34,368 nt of DNA from DATKZS01 sp035527835 [NCBI: bacterium] (GCA_035527835.1 DATKZS010000100.1:1-34368); one strand, 5' to 3'. Shown: positions 22,557 through 31,275, counted from the stretch's first letter. Notes: generated by a model not told the origin, from the letters alone. A program made the numbers and translations.

Positions 22557-23003
22557 ATGGTTGTGATCGGGCGGAGCATAGACGAGATCGAGGTGGGCCA
22601 GAGGGCGACGTACACGCGGGTGTTCACGGAGGACGAGGTAAAGGCGTTCGCTTCCTTAAGCTGGGACCACAACCCGCACCACACGCACGCGGAGTTCGCG
22701 CGGAAGACCAAGTTCAAGCGGCCGATCGTGCACGGGCTCCTGGTGGCGGCGGCGTTCACGCATTTCGGGGGCGACTTTTTTCCGGGCCCGGCGATCCTGG
22801 CGACTAGAGCGGAGATGGACTTCAAGAGGCCGGTGTTCGCGGGGGAGACGGTCACGTTCACGGCGGAGGTCACCGAGGTTGACCGGAAAAAGGGCCGGAT
22901 CGTGTACGTGACCACGGCGAGAAACGAGCAGGGCGAGGAGGTGTGCCGGGTGGTGTGTTACGGGATACCGACGGCGCACGAGGTGGGGGATAATCCAAAG
23001 TAA
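22557..23003 (+). CDS. MaoC-like (R)-specific enoyl-CoA hydratase
   Basis: 148 residues from ATG 22557, preceded by GAGGTG at 5 nt; the TTG directly before it is not needed. Single hot-dog domain. The hydratase-2 motif is intact: SWDHNPHHTHAEFARKTKF, with the catalytic Asp and His five positions apart, followed by RPIVHGLLVAA. C-terminal strands (MDFKRPVFAGETVTFTAEVT and GRIVYVTTARNEQGEEVC) are typical of MaoC. These enzymes hydrate trans-2-enoyl-CoA to (R)-3-hydroxyacyl-CoA. It fits the acyl-CoA genes at 5.9-10.3 kb but is not linked to them. Mobile element copy B begins 18 nt after the stop. Confidence 0.9.
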   Translation: MVVIGRSIDEIEVGQRATYTRVFTEDEVKAFASLSWDHNPHHTHAEFARKTKFKRPIVHGLLVAAAFTHFGGDFFPGPAILATRAEMDFKRPVFAGETVTFTAEVTEVDRKKGRIVYVTTARNEQGEEVCRVVCYGIPTAHEVGDNPK

Positions 23004-23020
23004 AAAGTAAAAAGTAGAAA

Positions 23021-23293
23021 CAGTGCTGTCCAAAATAAACGGACCGGAGAACCGCCAAGACGCCAAGAGCGCCAAGGATTATTTTTAAACACGATTTTAA
23101 GAGTGCTTGGGTGCGAATATTTTTTGCTTGGCGCTCCAGTCGGCCGGTCCGCCAAGCCGGTTGGGGCCAACGCTCCGGAGCTGTTCTTTGCCGGGCCGCA
23201 AAGAAAAATTATGATTTACTTGGCGATCCTTGGCGATCCTTGGCGCTCTTGGCGTCTTGGCGGTTTTCTTACGGCCTATTTGGGACGAGAGTG
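23021..23293. mobile_element. Non-autonomous inverted-repeat element, copy B, with 9-bp target duplication
   Basis: 273 bp from CAGTGCTGTCCAAAATAAAC to TATTTGGGACGAGAGTG. Flanked by the perfect direct repeat AAGTAGAAA at 23012-23020 and 23294-23302, the signature of transposase-made insertion. Subterminal words CGCCAAGA / CGCCAAGAG / CGCCAAGG on the left are mirrored on the right, where an extra GGCGATCCTT unit is tandemly repeated. Internal 8-bp stem GCTTGGCG (23126-23133) pairs with 23150-23157. No ORF of its own. It lies 118 bp upstream of the pyruvate kinase start. Confidence 0.9.
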
Positions 23294-23306
23294 AAGTAGA
23301 AAGTAA

Positions 23307-23360
23307 AAAATTATGAGTTATGAGTTGCGGCGCCGCGTGATATTCATAACTCATAATTTT
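23307..23360. repeat. Palindrome of TTATGAGT words beside element copy B
   Basis: Arms 23307-23325 and 23342-23360 pair at 18 of 19 positions around GCGGCGCCGC. Copy B is inserted a few bases outside the left arm, in the A/G-rich flank of this hairpin. Confidence 0.8.
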
Positions 23361-23410
23361 GAACTTTTAACTCGCAACCCATCGTCCGTTTGGTAGAGGG
23401 GGGCCTAATC

Positions 23411-24832
23411 ATGCCTTTTCATGATCCGCGGAAGACGAAGATCGTTTGCACGATCGGGCCGGCGTCGGAATCGGAGCGGGTGCTGACGCGGCTGATTCGG
23501 GCGGGGCTCAACGTGGCGCGGCTGAATTTTTCGCACGGCACGCACGGCGAGCACCGGGAGAAGCTCCGGCGGCTCCGGGCGATCAGCGCTCGGCTGAATT
23601 GTCCGGTGGCGGTGATCCAGGACCTGGCGGGCCCGAAGATCCGGACCGGGGTTCTGCCGCCGGAGGGGGTGCGGGTTCGGCACGGGGAGACGGTGCTGCT
23701 CTCCGGGCGCAAGCACGCCGCGGGCTCGGGGATCATTCCGGTGAACTATCCGCGTCTGGCGGCTGACGTGAAGTGCGGGGACGCGATCCTTTTGGCGGAC
23801 GGGACCATCGAGCTCCGGATCGAGAAGATCAAGAACGACGTGCTGTACTGCCGGGTGATGGTGGCCGGGGTGGTGGGCACGCACAAGGGCGTGAACATCC
23901 CTTCGGAGTCCCTTTCCATCTCGGGTCTCACGGCCAAGGACCGGGTGGACCTGGAGTTCGCGGCCAAAGAGGACATTGATTTCGTGGCGCTGTCGTTCGT
24001 GCGCCGTCCGGAGGACGTGCTCAAGGTGAAGCGGATCCTGGCGGCTAAGGGCAAGCGCACGCCGGTGATCGCGAAGATCGAGAAGCCGCAGGCGCTGGAA
24101 TGTATTGACGAGATCGTGGCGGCGGCTGACGGGATCATGGTGGCGCGGGGCGACCTGGGGGTGGAGATCCCGCTGGAGCAGGTCCCGGTGGTGCAGAAGA
24201 TGCTGATCCGGAAGGCCAACCAGGCGGGCAAGCCGGTGATCACGGCGACGCAGATGCTGCGTTCCATGGTTGACAGCCCTCGCCCGACGCGGGCGGAGGT
24301 CACGGACGTTGCCAACGCGATCTGGGAGGGGACGGACGCGGTGATGCTGTCGGAGGAGACGGCCTCGGGGCATTATCCGGTGGACGCGGTGAAGGTGATG
24401 GACCGGATCGCGCGGACGGTGGAGAAAGACATCGCGGAGAACGCTCCGGTGGCGGCGGCGTATCCGTCGGACGATCCGATCCCGGACTCGATCAGCTACT
24501 CGGCGTACCTGATGGTGGAGGAGTTGCAGCCCCGGGCGATCGTGACGCCGACGCGCTCGGGGGCGACGGCGCGGCGGATCAGCCGCTACCGCCCGGACGC
24601 TCCGATCATCGCGCTCACGCCGGCCAAGGCCACCGAGCGGCAGTTGTGCCTGACGCGGGGCGTGGTCCCGGTGCTGATCCCGGAGCTGGTGAAGCCGGTT
24701 GACCTGACCGGCGCGGCGCTCACCTGGGCCAGAAAAATCCTGCCGCTCAAGAAAGGCGACCGCATCGTGATCACCGCGGGAACTTCCATTGACCCCGGCA
24801 CCACCAACACCATAAGGCTGGAAAAAATTTGA
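23411..24832 (+). CDS. pyk: Pyruvate kinase
   Basis: 473 residues from ATG 23411, preceded by GAGGGGGG at 7 nt; the upstream TTG frame is rejected. Final ATP-forming step of glycolysis. Motifs: KIVCTIGPAS near residue 10, LNFSHGTHGEHR around 37, KIEKPQALECIDEIV with GIMVARGDLGVEIP (active-site region), then ITATQMLRSM, SPRPTRAEVTDVANA and DAVMLSEETASGHYP. The C-terminal domain (PRAIVTPTRSGATARRISRY) is present and complete. Single gene with no glycolytic neighbours. The very GC-rich third positions leave a 477-codon antisense frame, which is a shadow. Confidence 0.97.
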   Translation: MPFHDPRKTKIVCTIGPASESERVLTRLIRAGLNVARLNFSHGTHGEHREKLRRLRAISARLNCPVAVIQDLAGPKIRTGVLPPEGVRVRHGETVLLSGRKHAAGSGIIPVNYPRLAADVKCGDAILLADGTIELRIEKIKNDVLYCRVMVAGVVGTHKGVNIPSESLSISGLTAKDRVDLEFAAKEDIDFVALSFVRRPEDVLKVKRILAAKGKRTPVIAKIEKPQALECIDEIVAAADGIMVARGDLGVEIPLEQVPVVQKMLIRKANQAGKPVITATQMLRSMVDSPRPTRAEVTDVANAIWEGTDAVMLSEETASGHYPVDAVKVMDRIARTVEKDIAENAPVAAAYPSDDPIPDSISYSAYLMVEELQPRAIVTPTRSGATARRISRYRPDAPIIALTPAKATERQLCLTRGVVPVLIPELVKPVDLTGAALTWARKILPLKKGDRIVITAGTSIDPGTTNTIRLEKI

Positions 24833-24886
24833 CTGCATGGAAATGCGGTGTTAACCTGAATTATCGTTTTCCGACGGCAATCGGGC

Positions 24887-24910
24887 AGGGGCACAGCGGG
24901 CTGTGCCCCT
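24887..24910. repeat. Small perfect hairpin between pyk and lepB
   Basis: AGGGGCACAG (24887-24896), loop CGGG, CTGTGCCCCT (24901-24910). There is no T-run after it. It could slow polymerase or protect the mRNA end. The wording resembles a common dispersed hairpin. Confidence 0.7.
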
Positions 24911-24950
24911 ACCATTATGCAAATAGGAGATGATCCAAGGTGCAATCCTG

Positions 24951-25976
24951 ATGAGTGAACTCGGAAGCATAAAAAGGCAGGCGAAGAGGGAGCTGGAGGA
25001 TTTCCGGCTGACCCTGCGCCGCGCCAGGAAATCCCGGAAGCTTTCGCCGGAGACGCTGGCGGATGCGGAGAAGCGGGCGGCGGCGGTGAAGGACGCGCTC
25101 AAGGGGAAGGACGCGGAAAAGGTCGGGGCGGCGGCGGAGTCGCTGGTCGAGTTCGTGGACCGGAACCTGCTGCCGTACAAGCCGAACGCTTTCTGGGAGA
25201 CGGTGAAGGCCCTGCTGATCGCGGTGGCGATCGCGTTGTTCATCAGGTGGATGTTCATCGAGCCGTTCCGGATTCCGTCGGGCTCGATGATCCCGACGCT
25301 CTTGATCGGCGACCAGCTCATGGTGAACCGCATGGCGTTCGGCCCGGACATCTTCGTGCCGCTCATTGACCCTGACCAGTCGCCGGCGGCGGTAAAACAG
25401 CGCAAGCAGGAGGGCGCGATCCGGTGGAGCTTCCACTCAGGCGGCCACGAGATTGACATCCAGGCCAGGAAGCTGTGGATGCGGCGGGGGCCGCGGCGCG
25501 GAGAGGTCGTGGTGTTCCGCTTCCCCAACGGCCCCAAAGAAGACTACATCAAGCGCGTGATCGGCATCCCCGGCGACAAGATCGAGCTCAAGGACCGCCG
25601 CCTCTACATCAACGGCGTATTGCAGCAGGAGGTATTGGTCGGGCCTTATAACGGGCCGACCGGCGAGATCGGGTGCCGCGACTTCGAGCTGTACAACGAG
25701 ACGCTCATGAGCACTCCGAAGGACCGGGTGCACGACGTGATCCACTGCAACGATTATCCGGCCTCCGGCATGTTCGCTGACTACGGCCCGGTCACGGTCC
25801 CGGAAGGCATGTTTTTCGGCATGGGCGACAACCGCGACCGCTCGTCGGACAGCCGCTCCTGGGGCTTCGCGCCCCTGAGCCATTTGAAGGGCACGGCCAT
25901 GTTCATCCACCTTCCGCTCGACCCGGACCGGCACTACATGCCGAGGTGGAACCGGTTCTTCAAGGGGATCAGGTAA
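24951..25976 (+). CDS. lepB: Signal peptidase I with charged N-terminal extension
   Basis: 341 residues from ATG 24951 (AAGGTG 10 nt upstream); an in-frame ATG at 24930 sits directly on AGGAG and is less likely. Cleaves signal peptides from exported proteins at the outer face of the inner membrane. One transmembrane helix (WETVKALLIAVAIALFIRWM, about 82-101) leads into PFRIPSGSMIPTLLIGD with catalytic S112. K201 in EDYIKRVIGIPGDK is the general base, and GMGDNRDRSSDSR is box E. About 80 residues of lysine/arginine/glutamate-rich coiled coil precede the helix in the cytoplasm, longer than in E. coli. The domain between Ser and Lys is also extended (about 90 residues). Confidence 0.94.
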   Translation: MSELGSIKRQAKRELEDFRLTLRRARKSRKLSPETLADAEKRAAAVKDALKGKDAEKVGAAAESLVEFVDRNLLPYKPNAFWETVKALLIAVAIALFIRWMFIEPFRIPSGSMIPTLLIGDQLMVNRMAFGPDIFVPLIDPDQSPAAVKQRKQEGAIRWSFHSGGHEIDIQARKLWMRRGPRRGEVVVFRFPNGPKEDYIKRVIGIPGDKIELKDRRLYINGVLQQEVLVGPYNGPTGEIGCRDFELYNETLMSTPKDRVHDVIHCNDYPASGMFADYGPVTVPEGMFFGMGDNRDRSSDSRSWGFAPLSHLKGTAMFIHLPLDPDRHYMPRWNRFFKGIR

Positions 25977-25980
25977 AAAA

Positions 25981-26380
25981 GAATACAGAAGCCGGAAGCA
26001 AGAATACAGAATCAGGCGCGGCAGCGCTCTAGCAATCGTGCCGGGCGGATGTAGGGCCCCTTCTTTATTCTGAATTCTTGCTTCTTAATTCAGTGCTGTC
26101 CAAAATAAAGGCACAAGAAAAACGCCAAGACGCCAAGAACGCCAAGGGCGATGTTTTTATTAAATTCTCAAGCCGGCCTCCCGGCAGTTTTATCTTTCTT
26201 GGCGCTCCGCTCCCGTTAGCTGGTTCGCCAAGCAGGTTGGAGTCAAGGCGATGCGTCTTTTTCCGAGACTTGCCGCCAAGAAACATCAGGTTTTACTTGG
26301 CGAACCTTGGCGCTCTTGGCGTCTTGGCGTTTTTCTAGATGTCTATTTTGGACAAGAGTGTTCTTAATTCTGTATTCCGC
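25981..26380. repeat. 32-bp-arm palindrome (GAATACAG words) split by element copy C
   Basis: Left arm 25981-26012 is GAATACAGAAGCCGGAAGCA and on. The right arm is 26067-26090 continued at 26370-26377. Joining those two pieces (removing copy C and one ATTCTTAATT-type duplication) gives 32 bases complementary to the left arm at 27 of 32 positions. The hairpin therefore predates the insertion. Confidence 0.85.
26091..26360. mobile_element. Non-autonomous inverted-repeat element, copy C, with 9-bp target duplication
   Basis: 270 bp, from CAGTGCTGTCCAAAATAAAG to TCTATTTTGGACAAGAGTG. Perfect direct repeat TTCTTAATT at 26082-26090 and 26361-26369. The ends pair over about 55 bp: TGTCCAAAATA, then AGAAAAACGCCAAGACGCC on the left, complemented on the right. 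The central part differs from copy B but keeps the CTTGGCG/CGCCAAG core hairpin. It lies 43 bp upstream of the next methyltransferase start and displaces whatever promoter was there. Confidence 0.92.
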
Positions 26381-26403
26381 TTTCCGCTGCCCCGGCAATT
26401 ACC

Positions 26404-27171
26404 ATGGAAGTCAAGCCTGACACCGCCTGGACCGATGACGAGATCGTGATGTCGGACATGACGCCGGACACGGACTTTGTGTTCGCGCGCATGACGGAGG
26501 AGACGCTTTTGGCGGTGGACGCTCGTGCGGGCGAGCGGATCCTGGACGTGGCTTGCGGCCGCGCCATTGACGCGATGGCGATGGCCAAGAGCGGGGCCGC
26601 GCTGACCGGGATCGAGGCGTCGGAGACGATGATCCGGAAAGCCGTGGAGTTCATGGGCGCGGACCGGCGCCGGGTCAGGCTTACGCGGTCGCTGGCCGAG
26701 AACCTTCCCTTTCATGACCACAGCTTTGACAAGGTGGTGTGCAAGGGCGCCATGGACCACTTCGCGGACCTCGATGAGAGCATGGCGGAGATGGCGCGGG
26801 TGGTGAAGCCGGACGGAAAGGTGATCATCGCCATCGCCAACTTCGAGAGCCTGACCTGCCGGCTGGGCCGGCTAGTGTGGAGCCTCAAGGAGAAGCTCAC
26901 GGGCCAAGGCCCGGGCGAGCACCCGTTCTGGGAGCCGCCGGAGGACCACAACTTCAAGTTCGACCTGAAGGTGCTCAGAAAAGTCATGGGCGGTCATTGC
27001 CGGATCGAGAAGATCAAAGGGGTCTCGATGCTGTGGGGGTATCCGAAGTGGGGCGCGTTTTTAAGGAAACACCCGCTCCTCACCCCGCCGGTCCTGCGCG
27101 CGCTCGACCGGGCCGCGCGCGCGGCCCCTTCCCTTTCCGATGTCCTGGTGGCGGTGGGCCGCCCGGCTTGA
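26404..27171 (+). CDS. Class I SAM-dependent methyltransferase
   Basis: 255 residues. SAM-binding motif I is LDVACGRAIDAMAMA (about 47-61), with an Ala-Cys-Gly-Arg variant of the usual GxGxG. GIEASETMIRKAVEFM follows (acidic residue for the ribose), then SLAENLPFHDHSFDKVVCKG and LDESMAEMARVVKPDGKVII, the Methyltransf_11 pattern. The C-terminal third (KFDLKVLRKVMGGHCRIEKI) is typical of small-molecule or lipid methyltransferases. No ribosome site is visible before the ATG, because the upstream DNA is the end of mobile element C and a split palindrome, so its translation signal is doubtful. Acceptor substrate unknown. Confidence 0.85.
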   Translation: MEVKPDTAWTDDEIVMSDMTPDTDFVFARMTEETLLAVDARAGERILDVACGRAIDAMAMAKSGAALTGIEASETMIRKAVEFMGADRRRVRLTRSLAENLPFHDHSFDKVVCKGAMDHFADLDESMAEMARVVKPDGKVIIAIANFESLTCRLGRLVWSLKEKLTGQGPGEHPFWEPPEDHNFKFDLKVLRKVMGGHCRIEKIKGVSMLWGYPKWGAFLRKHPLLTPPVLRALDRAARAAPSLSDVLVAVGRPA

Positions 27172-27289
27172 CATCCCTCTCCATGCCGATTACAATAGAA
27201 TAATTCGCCGTGAGCATTAACGTTAACGGAGCTGCACCGGCGCCGGCCGTGCCCCGCGGTGGTTATTGATCTTGCGCGGAAACATCATC

Positions 27290-28213
27290 ATGGAACAGGA
27301 TAAGAAAGAGAAAGCCCGCGACTTCATTGGCCCCACCGTATTGCCCCGTGATGAGGTCCAGCGGGAACAATGGCAGCAGGCCAACCGGTCATGGTGGGAA
27401 TGCAATCCCATGCGCTATGACTGGAAAGAGCCCATCGCCGCCGCGCCGGGCAGCCGGGAGTATTTCGAGGAGATAGACCGGCGCCTTTTTTCCGCCACCG
27501 GCCATTTCATGCCTTACCGGGAAACCCCTTTTGATCCCCTGATCGAGTTCCAGTCACTGCCGGACAAGGACGTGCTGGAGATAGGCGTGGGATGCGGCAG
27601 CCATGCGGCACTCCTTTCGCGTCACGCCAAGAGCTTTACGGGAATTGACCTGACCGAATTCGCGGTGAACAGCGCGTCGCGTCGGTTCGAGGTCTTTGGC
27701 CTGACCGGACGGCTGGTCCGCATGGACGCGGAGAAGATGGAGTTCCCTGACCAGTCGTTCGATTTCATCTGGAGCTGGGGGGTCATCGATCATTCCTCGG
27801 ACACCAGGCAGGTCCTTTCCGAGATGCGCCGCGTGCTGAGGCCCGGGGGCCATGCCATCACCATGGTTTTTTACCGGAGCTTCTGGCAATACTACGTGAT
27901 GCATGGCTTTTTCAACGGGATCGTGAGGGGCGACCTTTTCAAGACCAGGTCGCTGGTCAAGACGGTTCAGCGTCATACCGATGGCGCGCTGGCCCGCTAC
28001 TACACGATCCCCGAATGGAAGGAACTGGTTGCGGACTTCTTCAAGGTGGAAGAGATCCGCGTTTACGGAGGCAAGGCCGACCTGCTGCCGCTGCCGGGCG
28101 GCGCCTTCAAGAGCTGGGTGCTTTCCATGATACCCGACCGTCTGACCCGATTTATCAGTAATGACCTCCGGCAGGGCTGGTTCCTGGTCTCCCGCCTCCA
28201 AAGAAAGGATTAA
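27290..28213 (+). CDS. Class I SAM-dependent methyltransferase, second
   Basis: 307 residues from ATG 27290, with GCGGAAA about 7 nt upstream; a TTG eight codons earlier is open. Motif I is VLEIGVGCGSHAALLSRHA, then FTGIDLTEFAVNSASRRFEV, DAEKMEFPDQSFDFIWSWGV and MRRVLRPGGHAITMVFYRS. A roughly 90-residue N-terminal part (RSWWECNPMRYDWKEPI) and the C-terminal YYTIPEWKELVADFFKVEEI segment resemble methyltransferases acting on quinone, polyketide or glycan intermediates. Not closely similar to the preceding methyltransferase outside the core, so not a tandem duplicate. Convergent with the TPR gene. Confidence 0.87.
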   Translation: MEQDKKEKARDFIGPTVLPRDEVQREQWQQANRSWWECNPMRYDWKEPIAAAPGSREYFEEIDRRLFSATGHFMPYRETPFDPLIEFQSLPDKDVLEIGVGCGSHAALLSRHAKSFTGIDLTEFAVNSASRRFEVFGLTGRLVRMDAEKMEFPDQSFDFIWSWGVIDHSSDTRQVLSEMRRVLRPGGHAITMVFYRSFWQYYVMHGFFNGIVRGDLFKTRSLVKTVQRHTDGALARYYTIPEWKELVADFFKVEEIRVYGGKADLLPLPGGAFKSWVLSMIPDRLTRFISNDLRQGWFLVSRLQRKD

Positions 28214-28320
28214 GCACCAGGCCGGCCATCAGTAGCCCCGCCTTCATTTGCCGTCCTCGGCTCCTGAAACGACGATCACTTGCCTTGCGGATGTCTGGAG
28301 CCATTACCCCTCCGGAGGAT

Positions 28321-31275
28321 TCACCTCGGCTGGAAAAGAGGGTTCTTCAGTTGCTTGAGCTTCCTGGCCTGGGCCATCTTGGCCTTGACCTTGTCGGTGA
28401 TTGACTTGTCCCCCTGGGAGCGGTCGAGGACCTGCTGGTAATAGGTCAGGGCCTGGTCGTAGTCCTCCTTCTGCATGCAGACCTCGGCGGCCTCGTACAG
28501 GGCGGTGGTGGCCCACATGGTCTGGTTGGAGTACTTTCTGGCCACGGTGAGGAAGGTATTGAGGGCGGAGTCGAGGTCGCCCGTGCCTTCCTCGACCATC
28601 CCCTTCCAGTAGTTGGCCTCGGCTAAGAGCTTGGGGTCATTGCTCTGGGCGATGGCCAGGGCGATGGCGGTCTTGGCGGCGGAGAAGTCGCGGGTGAGGG
28701 TGAGTCCGATGCCGACGTCCAGCCACTCGCGGGCGGCGTTTTGCTGGTCCTTGTAATTCGTGACCAGGGTGAGGAAGAAGGGACGCATCGTCTCGAGCGC
28801 GCGCATCTGCTTATAGGATTGACCCTGCAGATAGAGGAGTCGGAAGCTCAGGTCCTCCGGCACGTCCACCGGCTTCAAGTCCTTGAGCCAGCTCGCGGCG
28901 CCCTGGTAGTCCTTCTTGAAAAAGGCGTCCTCCCCCTTGTAGAGCTTGATCTCTCCGGCCAGGGGAGAGCCGGGGTCCTGGGTGATGATCCGGTCGAGCA
29001 TGGCCAGGGCATCGGCGCGGCCTTTGCCGTTGAGCCCGGCCTTGGCCACGGTGAGGTCTCCCGCTTCCGCGTTCTCCTCCTTGACCGCCTCCACCTGGAG
29101 CACGCGGTTCAGCGCGGTGAGCTCGGTGAACGACGCTCCGGCGGCCGCCTTCTGCTCGAGCGCGGCGAGGAGCGCGTTCTCGGACAGCACCTGCTCGTCC
29201 CTGGCGGCCGGGTCCGGGAGCGAGGCCATGTAGGCGGTGAAGTCGCCGGCGTCGAGGGCGAGGGACAGGATCTTGCCGCGGGTGTAGAGGCCGGCATCGG
29301 GCGCGGCCTGGGCCAGGGCGGTCAGGGTCTCTTTGGCGTCGGCGAAGTCGCCGGTTTTCTCCTGGGCCGCGGCGGTCTGCCAGCCGATCAGGGCGGCGTC
29401 GAGCTGGTTGTAGGGCTTGAGCCCCTTCCAGACGGCGACAGGGTCGGCGGTGTCGCCGTCCTCGAGCATTATCTGGCCGCGCCAGAACCCGGCCTTCCCG
29501 GCCCACTCGCCGCCGGCGGCCTCGACCTTGCCGAGAGCCGCAGCCGCGTCCTCCTTTTTGCCCGCGCGGTAGAGCCCCCAGAAGAGGCGGAAGCGGTCTG
29601 ATGGTGCGCATGAGGCGTCATGGGCGGTGTCGCCGCAGAGCGTATTATAAACGCTGATGCCGGCCGCGTAGTCGCCGCGGGCGTAAGCGATCTCGGCGCC
29701 CTCCCGCGCCAGCTTTTCCTCGATGGTGGGCGCGGCCAGGGCCTCCTTCTTGGCCTGGGCGATCATCTGGAGGGCCGAGTCCATACGGCCGGCGGCGCGG
29801 TAGAGCCGGGCCAGGTCGCGGATGGCGGCGATGCGGCGCTCGGGGTCGGGGTGGACCGACGAGGCCTTGATAAAGTCGGCCTCCGCGTCCTTGACCTTGC
29901 CCTGGTTAAGGAGCCCGCGGCCGCGGAGCAGGAAGAGCTCACCCGCGTAAGCTCCGTCAGGGTATTGGGCAAGATATTGGTCCGCCGCGGCCGCGGCCTT
30001 GCCATCGGGGACACGGTACAGCGCGGTGGCGAGAATGCCCCGGGCCTTTTCCTCGAACTGGCCGGCGCCGGCGTCGAGCGTTGCCGCGGCCGTTTTGGCG
30101 GCCAGGTCCGGGTCGAGGTAGAGCATGGCCTGGCCGCACTCGACGCGGACCAGGTTGTTGGCCAGGGTGTCGGAGACCACGTCTTGCCAGGCCGCGTCCA
30201 TCTTGTCGCGCCGGCCCTGCCCGGTATAGACGCGGGCGAGGAGCAGCCTGGCCTTCCACGCCAGCTCATGGTCCGCGGTCTGGGAAGCGAGGGGCAGGAG
30301 CGCGGCCTCCGCGTCCCCGTATTCCTCGTGCAGGAAATGGGCGAGGGCGTCGCCGTATTTATTGGAGAGGGCGATCAGGTTGTTGCCGCTGCTCTGCTTC
30401 TTCCAGTAGGCCGCGGCCAGGTCGGTCTTGCCCTGTCCGGCCCAGACGCGGGCGAGGCCGTCCTGGGCCAGCGGGGTGAGCAGGTGATCGGGCGCGGCGT
30501 CAATGAGCGCCTGGTAATTGACCTCGGCCTCGGCAAATGACCCGCGGTCTTCGAGCAGCCGGGCGAGGCGGTAGCGGGCGAGCAGCGCGGCGTCCTTGAC
30601 CGTCCGTCCTTCGCCCAGGCTCAGGTCGCCCCAGGTCTGAATGGCCTGGTCGTAATCGCCCACCTCGAGATAGGCGCGGCCCAGGTGGTACCGCAGAAGC
30701 GGCTGCAGGTCGGCGGGGGCGTCCGCGGCCTGCGGATAGTTCTGGAGCGCCAGGGTGTACGCTCCCTGGCCCAGGTACTGGTTGGCCATGTAATAATGCA
30801 GGGTGGAGAGCCGCTCGCGGGCCTTGCCGGCCATCATCGAGTCCGGGTATTCGCCCAAGAGCCGGTCAAAGAACACGAGCGCGTCCGTGAACTCGCGGCG
30901 CAGGGACGCGATCTCGCCCTCGTAAAACAGGATCTGGTCGGCATAGGTCTTGTTCTTGCGCTCCTCCTGGGCAAAGGCCTGGTCCGCGCCGGCCAGGTCG
31001 CGGGTGAGGAAGAGGCACTGCGCGTGGAAAAAACCGGCCTCGTCGCGGTCCGAACCGTCGGGGTAGGTGTCCAGGTATTGCTTATAGGCCGCGGCCGCGG
31101 CCGAGAAGGCATGGGCGTTATAGGCCTCCCGGGCCTGCGCGATCATGTCGCCCGGAGCGCTCACCGCGGAGCGCGCCCGCGCCCCGCATAACAACGCCAC
31201 GGCCGCGGCCGCCGCGATCCACAACATGGCCCGGGACCTGACTGCTCTCCCGGCGCCTTTTAAAACAGTTCTCAT
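28321..31275 (-). CDS. Large exported tetratricopeptide-repeat protein
   Basis: 984 residues. N-terminal hydrophobic stretch 17-31 (LWIAAAAAVALLCGA) acts as signal peptide or anchor. Nearly all the rest is helical repeat: AREAYNAHAFSAAAAAYKQY, ALVFFDRLLGEYPDSMMAGK, YHLGRAYLEVGDYDQAIQTW, through to the last, YEAAEVCMQKEDYDQALTYY. Degenerate 34-residue TPR/YbgF-type units with alternating A-G-Y pairs scaffold protein complexes in the periplasm or at the envelope. It resembles the repeat proteins of gliding and outer-membrane assembly systems, but no such partner genes are nearby. ATG follows AGGAGAAC. Divergent from the Nudix gene by 148 bp. Confidence 0.85.
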   Translation of the reverse strand: MRTVLKGAGRAVRSRAMLWIAAAAAVALLCGARARSAVSAPGDMIAQAREAYNAHAFSAAAAAYKQYLDTYPDGSDRDEAGFFHAQCLFLTRDLAGADQAFAQEERKNKTYADQILFYEGEIASLRREFTDALVFFDRLLGEYPDSMMAGKARERLSTLHYYMANQYLGQGAYTLALQNYPQAADAPADLQPLLRYHLGRAYLEVGDYDQAIQTWGDLSLGEGRTVKDAALLARYRLARLLEDRGSFAEAEVNYQALIDAAPDHLLTPLAQDGLARVWAGQGKTDLAAAYWKKQSSGNNLIALSNKYGDALAHFLHEEYGDAEAALLPLASQTADHELAWKARLLLARVYTGQGRRDKMDAAWQDVVSDTLANNLVRVECGQAMLYLDPDLAAKTAAATLDAGAGQFEEKARGILATALYRVPDGKAAAAADQYLAQYPDGAYAGELFLLRGRGLLNQGKVKDAEADFIKASSVHPDPERRIAAIRDLARLYRAAGRMDSALQMIAQAKKEALAAPTIEEKLAREGAEIAYARGDYAAGISVYNTLCGDTAHDASCAPSDRFRLFWGLYRAGKKEDAAAALGKVEAAGGEWAGKAGFWRGQIMLEDGDTADPVAVWKGLKPYNQLDAALIGWQTAAAQEKTGDFADAKETLTALAQAAPDAGLYTRGKILSLALDAGDFTAYMASLPDPAARDEQVLSENALLAALEQKAAAGASFTELTALNRVLQVEAVKEENAEAGDLTVAKAGLNGKGRADALAMLDRIITQDPGSPLAGEIKLYKGEDAFFKKDYQGAASWLKDLKPVDVPEDLSFRLLYLQGQSYKQMRALETMRPFFLTLVTNYKDQQNAAREWLDVGIGLTLTRDFSAAKTAIALAIAQSNDPKLLAEANYWKGMVEEGTGDLDSALNTFLTVARKYSNQTMWATTALYEAAEVCMQKEDYDQALTYYQQVLDRSQGDKSITDKVKAKMAQARKLKQLKNPLFQPR

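Noticed and set aside
23221-23272. Tandem CTTGGCG words as a possible CRISPR array
   Set aside because: Units are 8-12 nt without spacers and belong to the terminal repeat of element copy B. No cas genes are in the window.
23405-24838. 477-codon antisense ORF over pyruvate kinase
   Set aside because: Produced by G/C third-position bias. It has no ribosome site or domain, and its composition is R/H/P-rich.
26404-28213. The two methyltransferases as a recent tandem duplication
   Set aside because: Outside the shared SAM-binding core their N- and C-terminal parts differ, and the lengths do not match.
28741-29601. Long plus-strand ORFs antisense to the TPR gene
   Set aside because: Shadow frames of a GC-rich repeat protein; no start signals.
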